From: Diphasiastrum complanatum
Taxonomy: Eukaryota > Streptophyta > Lycopodiopsida > Lycopodiales > Lycopodiaceae
Assembly: GCA_029204225.1 (NCBI GenBank)
Contig: CM055113.1
Span: 23,730,357 to 23,794,356, forward strand
DNA: 64,000 nt
Direction of reading: 5' to 3'
Under the pieces are notes generated by a model, which ran no database searches, was not told where the DNA came from, and saw only the letters and a program-made list of their open reading frames with translations. Shown in pieces: positions 23,228-34,800 of this stretch (its first letter is position 1; each line of letters begins with the position of its first letter). Made by a program: the position numbers and the translations under genes.

Positions 23228-25213
23228 ATGTATGAAGACGAGGATGCTGAGAAGATAGATACATCCAGTGGGAAAGATGGTATAGTGAGGATACCACCTG
23301 ATGATGATCCATTCATTGACCTTCCAAGTGATGAAAAAGAGGATACATCTCAAGATACTACTACTCAACCTCAAGAGACAGGTTGGAGAGGTAGGGACAA
23401 ACCTTTTGGTGCAAGAGGGATTGAAGTTGCAGGTGACAAACGCAAGGAGAAGGATGTACCGTGGGATACATTTTCACCAAGAAGCCGATCACCTGACAGG
23501 AAGCTCCCTAAGTGGTTTGAGAGATTGTTGGAGAGTCACGACATGGATGACTTTCCAGGATCATCTAGCCAGAGAGAGCTACGAAGATCAACAAGAGAGA
23601 AGACACAACCTGAAAGGTATGAAGCAAATTATGCTCTCCTATCTAGCATTATTCAAAGCAAAGAACCTTCGACTTATGGTGAAGCGAAGGATGATGACAT
23701 TTGGGTCAAGGCCATGGGAGAGGAGATGGAGTCAATTGCTAAACATAACACATGGGACTTAGTAGAACCACCAGTTGGCAAGAAACCCATTGGTTGCAAA
23801 TGGGTATACAGGACTAAGTATCATGCAGATGGAAGTATAGCAAAGCACAAGGCAAGATTGGTGATCAAAGGATATGCACAAAGTAAAGGCATTGACTATG
23901 AGGAGACCTTTGCGCCGGTATGTAAGTGGAATACTCTACGTCTACTTGTTGCTTTAGCTTCACATTTTGGTTGGCCTTTGCATCAGATGGATGTGAAATC
24001 TGTTTTTCTAAATGGTGAGTTAGAAGAAGAGGTGTTCATGGATCAACCTGAAGGCTTCGTAACAAAGGGACATGAAAATAAAGTATGTTGCTTGAAGAAA
24101 ACACTTTATGGTCTTAAACATGCACCATGTGCGTGGTATAGCAGGATTGATGCCTAGTTTCGTTCAAAGGGGATGGTGAGAACACACTCTGATCCAAATC
24201 TATATGTCTTATGCTTTGATGGTATGGTTGTTTTGATTGCTCTTTATGTTGATGACTTGATTATTACGGGAAATAATCAAGAGATGATAGATATGATCAA
24301 GAAAGACCTCATGGAACAATTCGAGATGGCAGATCTCAGCCTGATGCATTATTGCCTTGGAGTAGAGGTGTGGCAAAAAGGACACGAAGTGGGTTTAACA
24401 CAGGTGAAGTATGTCAAAGAGTTGCTGCATAGGTTTAGGTTGCAGAATTGCAAACCAGTGAATACTCCTATTGAACCAAGTAAAAAGCTTTCTAAGCTTG
24501 ATGAGTCACAGTCATTTGAGGCTACAATGTATAGGCAATTAGTAGGGAGCTTGATTTACCTTACCACAACTAGACCAGATATATGCTATGTTGTTGGCAT
24601 TTTAAGTCAGTTTATGGCAGCACCTACGAAAATGCATTGGAAGACAACTAAATGCATTTTGCATTATGTGAAAGGCACTTCAGAGTATGGCTTGATTTAC
24701 AAGAAGCATGATGGTTTACCTGAGTTGTGTGGCTATGTGGATGCGGATTGGGGAGGTGACTATGATGATCATAGATCCACCATAGGGTATGTATTCCAGT
24801 TTTGTGGTAGTTGCTTTTCCTGGTCTAGTAAGAAGCAAAGTACAATTGCTCTATCCACCACAGAAGCAGAGTATAAGGCAATGTGTAGTGCAGCATAGGA
24901 AGCTATATGGTTGAGACAAATCTTGGAAGAAATTGGCATGAAGCAGAAAAATCCCACGACATTACATAGCGACAGTCAGAGTGGCATTCAGCTAGCAAAG
25001 AATCCAGTATTCCATGCGAGAACTAAACACATTGAGATTCGGTATCACTTCATACGTGAGAGGCTGCTGAGTCGTGAAATTCACGTTGTTCATTGTAGCA
25101 TAGAAGGACAACTAGCTGATATTTTCACTAAGCCACTTACTGGAGAAAAGTTTGATAAGTTTAGATCAAAGCTTTCTCTACTTAGAAGTCTTATGAATTG
25201 TAGGTATCTCTAA
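23228..25213 (+). pseudogene. Copia reverse transcriptase and RNase H
   Basis: The RVT_2 domain starts near 23.69 kb with DIWVKAMGEEMESI and continues through GCKWVYRTKYHADG and YEETFAPV. The catalytic motif is intact as ALYVDDLIITG near 24.24 kb. RNase H shows VDADWGGDYDDHRS, STTEAEYKAM, HSDSQSGIQLAKNPVFHART and a final ADIFTKPL, with TAG codons after IDA and after SAA. The domain is otherwise uninterrupted over about 1.9 kb, which suggests a moderately recent insertion. Confidence 0.93.
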
Positions 25214-27895
25214 AATTCATCTATGAGTTATGAATTTAGGTTCATGGAAGGTGGATTCATCAATACAGTTAATACACAATTTAGTTACATAGTTGTCTTG
25301 TTGTCATAGTCCTTTGTTCAAAGAGCTGGTAAGTATAAATCACCCATTTGAATACATGTTGGATCATGTCAAACTATAAATCTTTCTACAAAGTAAAGAT
25401 TATATACTTGATTGTTGCTCATTCTACAGTATATAAAAAGGAATATGAATAATTATTGTAAATTTGTGAATATTCAACTACAAAAGTCAAGACTACTTTT
25501 GTAAATACCTCATGATATTTTGAATCGTCAATTATGAAAGAACATGACAAGTGTCATAAAATTGTGACCACAATCAAGAAGTGAAAACATTAATACAGTT
25601 ATGAGTACGAACTTATGCTTAATGAATTTTGTTTCTCTCTTCTCCACTTAACAACATTATCATTCTTTCCTTCAAGTTGTCATTGACATTAGCCAATGGA
25701 CTCAGTTCATTAAAAAATATGATTAAAGAGACTTTCAAGGTCCAACTAACGGAGCAACTACTTTTTGAGGGTCCAACTACTTTATGTATTATATGGTTGT
25801 TATAATAAGGCAAATTTCATATGTTACGAAGTTTCAATATATTATTTTGCATGGAATATTTGATGTTTTCATCATGTTTTTATCCACATTATTCTAACAT
25901 AAAAAATTGAGAATGTATAGTGATCAAGGAAATACTAAAGTAAAGCACTAAGTACAATAAATGAATGTTGTCAACTACATTCTAGAAATCATATTCTTTA
26001 ACTATTTCTTCTTTTTGGCCTTGACTCAATATTTCATTTCAAGCATTTACAAAACCACAATACTACAAAAACGGCAAGGCCCTTTTGTGATATAACACAT
26101 TTTTCTTGTTTAAGCTATTTTTTTTTTCTAAATAATACAATTCAAAACATTTGTTGAGTCAAATTCTTTAACCAACAATTTTTTTTAATAATGGTTATAC
26201 AATTATAAAGAAGAAAAACAAACTACCTTAACAAGCTACCCTACCATAGCTTTTAAGTAAGTAGATTGTTGGGATTTTGCAAGGATTCCTCTTACAAAAT
26301 CCACCCCTCCTTTTAGGAAGAGGTTGTATGTATCAAAGTTTCCACATGAACTGTGATGTTGTAAGCCTGTACATAATTCTAGTCATGCAAAAATTTGGCT
26401 CTCACGAAATAGAAATCAGCAACAAGTAGTCATTGACAAGTTAGGTGACTCTAATTTTGTCCTTATCATGAGTAAAAAGTCGAACATTGTTTAAGCTCTA
26501 CTCAAAGTTACAGAATTGTAAGCTTAACGGTGTATAATCAGTGCTTGAAAGTCAACAATTACATAAGTACAACTAACGTAGACAATTACATCTAGACTAG
26601 TTTTAAAGTAGAGTTAAAAATTTTCTGCCATTACCCTTTTTAGAATGCTCATCGGAACAAAACGCAGTACACTTCAAAGGAAACCTCATTAATGAAAGTT
26701 AAGCATCAACGAGTAGAAAATTCATGATCATATCATGGCACTTCAACTCTTCATATCCAATAGTAGTGACAACCATATTGAGGGGATTAAAAGATGGTCA
26801 ATATGAATTTTTTCATTGTTAACATTAAGAGTGTTGTACGAAGTCTGATCAAAAGAACTCAAGACAATTCGTTCATTGTGATCATAGTGACCAAAACAAG
26901 CGAGTAAGTCATGAGAGCATTTCTTGATCAAGTGTGTGTGCGTGTGTACATATATCGTCATGATATCAATATGTCATATAGTTTCATATTTTAATATTTT
27001 TTGAACTAGACCTATCATGGAATTCGTCAACTTGACAACCATTATAAAATACTACTTAAAAGAGTGCATCTACGGGGCAAAAGACCAGTAATCTATCAAA
27101 TCATACTAACAAAAAATATACAAGCGCGACAAACATTCAACACATTATGCTATGCACCTTGTGGGTGCCAATGTAATCTCTTACCTAACATACCCTTTGG
27201 TGGGGGCATGCACTTGTATTCTACAACAAAACCAAATACTTACAAATCAATAACAAACAAAACAAATACAACTACATAACTATATCATCCAATAAACAAT
27301 TTTCATTCTTTTTCAAAAGTTCAATTTGTCTTTACCAAAATATCTCAAATTTTTGTAGCCAAAAAATAGTACAATACAACAATACTTTGTGCATTGAATG
27401 ATAAGCTCAATGATAGGAGCAAATGTATGATGAAGTCTGCACTGTACTATCTTGAGACAACTAACATCATAAAAAATTGTCTAGAACAACCACCACATCA
27501 TTTTTATTTGGATGTAGCCAATTTGACATCACAACCATTGCAATGAAAATATGTACGAAGCATTCCCATCAAAGGTACGCATAGAAACAACCCAAATTAA
27601 ATTGCAGATGTTTTCATATCATTGCAATTCTTGAGAATGAAAAGATGTCCATGATTGTTGAGAATCATCTAACTTTGTCCAATGATTATGTTCAGTAATC
27701 TTTAATGTTGGCTTGACAATCATTGCCCATATTTTGTGACTATCAAGTCATAATAACTTGGTCTAGCTCTTTTTGTGTTTCTACACCAACTAGACATTGT
27801 GGCAATAAAAAATGTTGAATATCACACAAGTCGAAATACCAAATGTGCTTAACCCAATCTTTAGACTTTGTACAAATCGAACTAACATTGATCCT

Positions 27896-27951
27896 AAGCT
27901 AGTAGACTAACAAGTCTTGCCCAAGCTAGTACACTAACAAGTCTTGCCCAA
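27896..27951. repeat. 27-bp tandem duplication
   Basis: The unit AAGCTAGTAGACTAACAAGT... occurs twice in tandem, at 27896 and 27923, with one mismatch (GACT against CACT). Confidence 0.9.
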
Positions 27952-28169
27952 GTTGTTATCAAAAAAGGTAAACCAGAATGCATATCTTTCTCAACCAATC
28001 ATTGTTGATGCCTTGAGATGCCATCTTGTTTGCTAGTAATCATTGTTGCTTCATGTAATAGATGACTAAAATATTCCAACCACTCTTGCTTGTAATAAGC
28101 TCTCTTTTGAGACATAACCTTCTCCTTAAAAAGAACAACATTTCTTTTCTAATTTTGTAATCTCTATCT

Positions 28170-28500
28170 TGCTTGTATGGAATGATAGATTGATACTAGA
28201 ATAGGACTCTTCTCCTTTGAATTCAGGTGAAGATCTAGCATGTTTCAAGGAGACTAATTAACATTTTTGCCCTAATTTGTCAATCTTACCTAACCCTAAA
28301 ATATGCCAATTTTGTGGTTAGGTTACTCATCTACCTCCATGATTTGAGGAGTTTGCTCCTAAATTCTAGGAAACTTTACCAAACAACTTACCTAACTCCT
28401 ATGATTAGGTCCTAAATACCTATTCTCCCACGTGTGAACATGCTCACGATGAAAATATGTACACTAAACTATGTGTCTATCAAGCTAATATTTACCAAAT
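28170..28500. repeat. long direct repeat, copy 1
   Basis: About 330 bp here is repeated, diverged, at 29.85-30.20 kb in the same orientation. Shared landmarks in the same order are GTATGGAATGATAGATTGA, TCAAGGAG, ACCTAACCCTA, CTCATCTACCTCCATGATTT and ATGATTAGGTCCTAA. The units lie about 1.7 kb apart. Confidence 0.85.
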
Positions 28501-29849
28501 TTGACAATTTTTAACATGAGGTACTTTGGAAATTTTTGCAATTTCATTTAGAATTCTGTTTTAGTTTTCCTCAAGTTAAATTATCGCGGTTTGTTTTCAC
28601 CAATACAAAATATTTGCAATTCTAAAAACTTTGTATATAAGTAGTGAAGGCATAATTTAATCATGAAATTTGAACAGACTATGGTCAAGGGCCTCCACCA
28701 TGTTGATTGGGAATCAAACATTTGCAAATTTAAAACTAAATTACAATAACAACATAATCTACTCTTGCAATATTTCAAAATTAAACTTTGTAGATTTTAA
28801 AGTGAAATACCTCAAAAATATGCTTTAAAAAATATCAAATTAAAGGAGAACATGCATTTGCACAACATATTTTCGACAAAAAGAAAAAGGTAGTAGCAAA
28901 TGTAGAGACTTAAGATCATTACAAAGGCTCAACAATAGCTCTTTCCGCTTCTACACTTCAATCCCACTAGCTAATTTTCTAATAGTCAACGGATTGTAGA
29001 TTCATTATGTGACCTTGCAAAATCTCCCTACCTTCAATCTTGCCACAAAGTTACTATTGAGTCATCACCTTCAATCTTAATCGCTACATAATTCTACAAT
29101 TGTAGCATGCTTGCCTTTTTTAACAACACGTATTGTGGTAGTTCGACTAAACAAATATAGAGGCCACTCACTTGAGTGACAATACGTCTATCTAATGGTT
29201 CATGAAATGTTGTAGCTTTTGGTAGGGCAAAGCCATGGAACATGTCGAAGGATTTTCTAACTTTTTTGTAATCGTTGGAAAACTGAAATGATTATTAAGA
29301 GTTTTCTACCCGACAATATTGCAATGTAACATCAAGCACTGGTTGTCAACAAAATAATACCCTTTTGTGATACATGAAATACCCTCAATATTTCTAGCAT
29401 TTTGTTTTGTCCTACAATTCAATACTAAAAAGAAATTAAAATACGAAAATTTTGAAATGATTGCTTAAAATTACGCTAATAATGAGACCAATTGATTTTG
29501 TTTAAAGTCACTACAAATTTGAATTGTATGCAAAACATGCATTTGAAGATTAAGCACTACATAATTTTTATGTTGTGCAAATTTGATAATAATTTTACGA
29601 CAGAAATAAGCTAATAGATAATAGTTGTCCTTTACTTTTCTATACACATTGAAAAATTTAAAAAATGAAGAGCAAACTAAACATACAATAGAAAATCACA
29701 CAATCATTTGAATTCAAGCAAAAATTGCACATGTGCGTGATACAGCCTCCAGTATAGCCTGCTATCAAAGAAAGTAATCAAGTTTAGTTTACAAAGAAAT
29801 CATAAAATCACAAGACAAATGTGGAAACACTCGAGATTGCAAATGTGCT

Positions 29850-30205
29850 CTAAAATCTTGATCTTGCATGTATGGAATGATAGATTGAAAGTACAATGAG
29901 GCTCTTCTCCTCAGATGTTAGGAGAAAATCCAGCATTTTTCAAGGAGCCTAATTGACATTTTTGCTCTAATATGTCAACCTTACCTAACCCTACAATTAT
30001 GCCAATTTGGTAGTTAGATTACTCATCTACCTCCATGATTTGAGGAGTTTGCTCCAAAATTCTAGTAAACTTGACCAAACAACCTAACTAACGTTTATGA
30101 TTAGGTCCTAACTACCCTAGGCCTGTTCTCACAAGTGTGAACCTCACATAGATGTGGATTCCAAAAATGTACAATAAACTATGTGTTCATCAAGCTTTAT
30201 ATTTG
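29850..30205. repeat. long direct repeat, copy 2
   Basis: This is the second copy of the 28.17-28.50 kb repeat. Sequence between the two copies has no recognised coding content, so they may be the long terminal repeats of a small non-autonomous element or two copies of a dispersed repeat. No flanking target duplication was found. Confidence 0.85.
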
Positions 30206-30510
30206 CAAATTCTCACACGAAGAACACATAACCTCTTAAAGGACTAGGGCCAAATCCAAGATGTAAGCAAGCAAAACAATATTACCGATGCAAATGTGGT
30301 TGCTCAACCTTGAACCTATTGCCCAAGGGCGAACATAGTGTCAAATTTCTCAATGTCGATGGTGTTTTGGGTTACAGATTTTCATTTCAATTTCCAAAAT
30401 TTTCAAAAGCATCCAGATCAAAATCACACATGCCCCATTTATGCAAGACGCAATAATTATTGCGATTAATGGGTACCATGAATCGCTTTAAGAACTTGTA
30501 TCGTAGTGCT

Positions 30511-30606
30511 AGTGTACTTTAGAGTAACAAGTAGCTAGGGTCACACCATTTTTAGTGTCCTTTAGTGTACTTTAGAGTAACAAGTAGCTAGGGTCACACC
30601 ATTTTA
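30511..30606. repeat. 53-bp tandem duplication
   Basis: A 43-bp segment starting AGTGTACTTTAGAGTAACAA occurs at 30511 and again at 30564 without an obvious mismatch, which indicates a recent duplication. Confidence 0.92.
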
Positions 30607-30884
30607 TTCTCTCTACTTGGTAGCAATTGCATTAATCATATTAGAAAAGACTTGGACAAGTAACCACAAACTAGGTTGTTTTATAAGATATATCAAGCAG
30701 TGAGCATTTTACATCTTATTTATGTCAAATTTATAGGCATTTTCCCCACATATTATGTGCTTAGAGTTATTTCATTTCTTCAAAAATTGACACACAAATT
30801 TCGTTTCCAAGATGAATTTAGTTTGGCAAAAATCCCATAATAAACCAGGAATGGCTTGCCAAAAGGCAGTGCCAACACATGATG

Positions 30885-30967
30885 GATCCAAAAGTGATGC
30901 AACTACAAGTACTCATGCCTTGATCCAAAAGTGATGCAACTACAAGTACTCATGCCTTGATCCAAAT
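30885..30967. repeat. 37-bp tandem duplication with partial third unit
   Basis: The unit GATCCAAAAGTGATGCAACT... is present at 30885 and 30922 as identical copies, and a third partial unit begins at 30959. Confidence 0.92.
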
Positions 30968-31868
30968 GTTAGAAGTATGTTGTTTTACCAATTATTGATG
31001 TTTTAGATGTTTCTCTACGTCACGTGTTTAAAGATTCATCAAGAATTTCCTCAAGATCCATATTTTGGGTAAACATGTATAGGCCCCTACATGTAGCATT
31101 TATCTTTTAGAATCGGACAACTCAACTACAAGTTTGTGCAATCATAACAGTGTAAGACAAGTTGAGCTTTCTTCAACTTTCTTGTATACATCTCATTGCA
31201 CAAAGATGTTTTGAATATTCTATTAACACGAAGCAACTGCTTGATACTCTCCCTCTCCATTAGATGGAAACTTCTAGCATGCTTTCATTCATTGCTTCTG
31301 TTCCCATTGACAATCACTTTATGGATGACTATCCGTATGAGCTTTCAAAGCAGTCCTTTCAGGAACTTCTCCCATCTTTGCAAAGTTTATTTGAGGAATA
31401 AAAGTCCAGAAAGCTGGCAGCAGAACAACATGACCTAAACTGCTGTCAATCATGATAGTAATAAGAGCTTAATACAGGAAGTGAGCAGGATTGCCCATCA
31501 CTTATATATCTGACGCCAATTCATGAATCATGAGAGTTCAAATATTTTTTTGAAAAATACAATTACCCATCAGTAAAACTCCTGTATCATTCTATAAGAA
31601 TGTCTTACAAGTTCAACCAGATTACATTGTCTGGTTTCAGATGATCATACACTAGAAGAGCATCATCAAGAGATTTATTTTGATGCCTTGAAATGATCGG
31701 ACTAATAAAAGGGATGACCACTTTAAAGTCCTCTCTTTCAGATAAACATGAATAAGAGGATCAAGAGTGCTTTTCACTTATTTTTTCGTTTTTTAACCAT
31801 ATACATATACTACAATTATACATTTACAAAGTGTAAAATAGCTATGAGCAGTTTCCTTTACAATAATT

Positions 31869-34800
31869 TCACAGGGCACTAAATGCTTCTACTTTTAGAA
31901 ACAAGTCTGACAGGGCGCAATATAAAGGGGCAGCTGCCTTTGGCCTTGATACAGGACCAAGAAGAATATCTCCAGTGGTGATGCACGAATCCCCATAAAA
32001 TCGTGTGTTTGTTGTATAGCGAGTTGCTACCACATTACTTTCAAGTGAACACCCTATGAATGCCCCTGTGCAACAAAAAACCATGTCTGAGCTAGCTAAG
32101 TAGTTCAAGAGGCCAGAAAATTAAGGGGTGAAAAAGAACTAATGCATGAGTCAGTAGACAAGCCATTCAGAACCACTCCTTAACGTCCTCATTCATAAAT
32201 TGGAAGTGACATTAAAACCTACATGTCCTCAACTTGTTTCTCCAATAGAAATAATACTTCAGCCAAGTTCAATCTTATAAAGAACTTCAAGTGTAATTAA
32301 CAACAGTCTAAACATTAGTGCAAAACATATTTTTTCAGTATACTCTGCTGTCCATCAATTTCAGCTTAGAAAACGAATGATTATTTGAGGTAGTCTAAGC
32401 ATGTTGGGGGGCCGCAAGCATAGCGAATTTAAAATATTTGAATGTGTAAAAATTATTTGAGGTTACTCACCTTTACTTCTGCTATACGTATAACAAGCGG
32501 CTGCCCCTCCATCGCCAGCTCGAATGTCTGCTTCAGCTGCTCTTCCAACAGGCCCTGCAGCTGCACTAAGACTAGCTCCCACGGAAAGATGGACACAACC
32601 AGCAAAAGCTCTAACTGCTTCTGCTGTGCGAAGAACAATTATAAAATCTGTCAGCTCCCCTCCAGCCTGCATATAGATCGTATGACAACATTCTGTAAGA
32701 GGAATATGAACATAGACTTTTCTCTAAATTCATCACGCCTCATGCTTCAAACAGCAACATAATGATAAAGATGAGTAATGAGAATGTAATCTTGAAATGC
32801 TACTCTACGTCAAATCTTGCTTAAAAAAACTGGAAAACTGACCTGTAGACCCCACCCAATACCACAGGATGCAATAGCAGAGGGAGCAGACCATGTGCCA
32901 TCTACTCTTCTAGCAACAACCAATCCAGTCCCAATCTTATATGTCATCATCATGCCAATCTTCACAACCGTTATAATAGCCAAACCTCTCGCTCCTCTTA
33001 AAACAGCTTCTGGTATTGACTTCTCTGGTGCCAGTAGACCCATCTGCAACAAGTTAGAGAAAATCAATTAGGCATACTTCCTCAATTTCTGAAAGCCCCA
33101 AGCATAGCAAGGACGCTCTCAAAGTAGTATGAGCCACCGTCATGATGTTAATACAAAATGGAGACAACGTAATGATGGAATGCAGGCTTCAGTATGAACA
33201 CGACCTTGTAGTAGCTACGCAATGTGTTGGTAGCCTTAAAGATTTCTTGCTCCATGGAAATTCCAAGTGGGTTATTCAGCCACGCCCTTAGGCAGCTGTA
33301 ATCAGTCACATCACGCGTTGCAATTTGTGCTGCATTGCTAACTTGATCTGCTAATATTCTTTGCGTTGGTTCTAGCCTATGCCAACAAGTGTCACATACT
33401 CGTTGAGGATCTCTCTCTCGAAACCTGGCCGGCAGTAGGCACCTTCCAGTTGAACAGTCGTTGCAAAAGATTCCTCCACAAAACCGACAATGATGCCTTG
33501 CACAAGTAAATGGACGAAAACTTGACCCACACAGCAAGCACGAAGAGGCTGCACTGTCAGGAATCCATTCTGGAGGTTCTGCTTCTAGAACTTCCTTTGT
33601 TGTGTGCACATCCTGACCAGCATCACAAGAGAAAGCGGGCATACGCAGGCTGTTGGCTTCATCTATAAGCTTTGGAAGTTTTTTGAAAAGACCAGTGTCA
33701 TTACAATATCGCACAGGAGCTTGAGGCCGGTTCCAAACAAGCTCTATGGTTTCAACCAGTGCTTTTCCTTTCCCAAAAACAGCTTCCAATATGCCATACA
33801 GCATAGTTCGAGAATGTACTCGATCTTTAATTTCTGTACAGGGCTGCTGATCAGAACCTTCAGGCCAGCTACTAAATTCAGGAAAATAGCCCCCACCATA
33901 CACACCATCCTCATACAAGCTTCTCTCAAAATCTTCAGCCTCCATTGGTGGAACAGAGACGGGTATCCAAGAACCTGTTTCTTCTGGCAGTGGAAGTTCA
34001 TAGAAGAAAAAAGCTCGACCAACTTTTCTGATGTTTGAAGTTTGAAGAGTTTGTGCTTCCATAGAAACGACATCTTGACTGCTTACAAGTTCAGCTCCTA
34101 GTTGAACATGTTCTTCACTTCCACTGACAGGGTTCTGGGAAATACTTTCGAACCCAGAGGGTGATTGAGAATACACAGGTAGCACTTCCGAATGTGTTTC
34201 CATCTGAACCACGGCCACAACATAAGCTAACATTTTCAGTGTTCTACTAAAATTGCTTTCAAGATTATGAGCTATACGTTAGCCAATACTTCACAAACCG
34301 CAGTGTCAATAAAATGATATGTCTAAGTATTCAAACCCAAAAGACAATCCAAAGTGAAGGGGTCCACCTTCAGTGGAGAAGATAATTGGAGCTACTTTAC
34401 AACCACCCTTTCTGAATCTAAATATTGATGTAATCACAAATAACGTGAATAGAAAGATCTCTCTTAGATTTCTGGTCTACTAGCATAATTTCCTTTCGTT
34501 TCTTCTGAAGCATAAATCTGTCAGACTAAGTTGCATTGGAACCGTGTTCTAGAGGGCCCAGAGCAGTCCAGGAATTTGAAACATGAAAACGATTTTTTGT
34601 TTAACTTATTTTTTTGAACTTGAATTTGTTTTAAGTTTTAACTTTCTTGTGTAACATTATAAATCACATATAAGTGTGTAATTCTATGAAGCTGAACTTG
34701 AATTGTCTGTGGCTTACTTCTATAATCTATTAGTTTACAGAAAATTTCTATTGGTACTTTGAATTTCCATAAATAGAGTACTCATAACTTGTATATCTTA

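Larger units (their letters stand above)
21507..25213 (+). mobile_element. Ty1/Copia retrotransposon, full domain order but inactive
   Basis: The order is gag, zinc knuckle, GAG-pre-integrase, integrase, reverse transcriptase, RNase H, as expected for Copia. The coding line is cut by in-frame stops at 21792-21794 (TAG), about 22489 (TGA), 23219-23221 (TAA), 24155-24157 (TAG) and 24896-24898 (TAG), and by a deletion near 22.33 kb that removes protease. No long terminal repeats, primer-binding site or target duplication could be recognised, so the ends are given as the coding limits. It lies upstream of translin in the opposite orientation. Confidence 0.95.
25214..31868. other. AT-rich intergenic DNA, no gene recognised
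   Basis: The first part may be the 3' untranslated end of the Copia element; a GGAAGGTGG tract near 25.24 kb could be its polypurine tract. No open frame above 80 codons shows a family motif. Visible structure is limited to tandem repeats and one pair of long direct repeats, listed separately. The right end borders the 3' end of the FYVE/SYLF gene, so 31.4-31.87 kb should contain its 3' UTR. Confidence 0.5.

Noticed and set aside
26080-26110. ACTACAAAAACGGC as a CACTA transposon end
   Set aside because: Only a partial match to the usual terminal sequence, with no partner end or transposase nearby.
27896-30967. Short tandem repeats considered as a CRISPR-like array
   Set aside because: Units are two-copy tandem duplications without spacers, in a eukaryotic nuclear context.
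33604-34038. Plus-strand frame of 144 codons
   Set aside because: It is antisense to exon 2 of the FYVE/SYLF gene, whose zinc-finger motifs fix the true frame.
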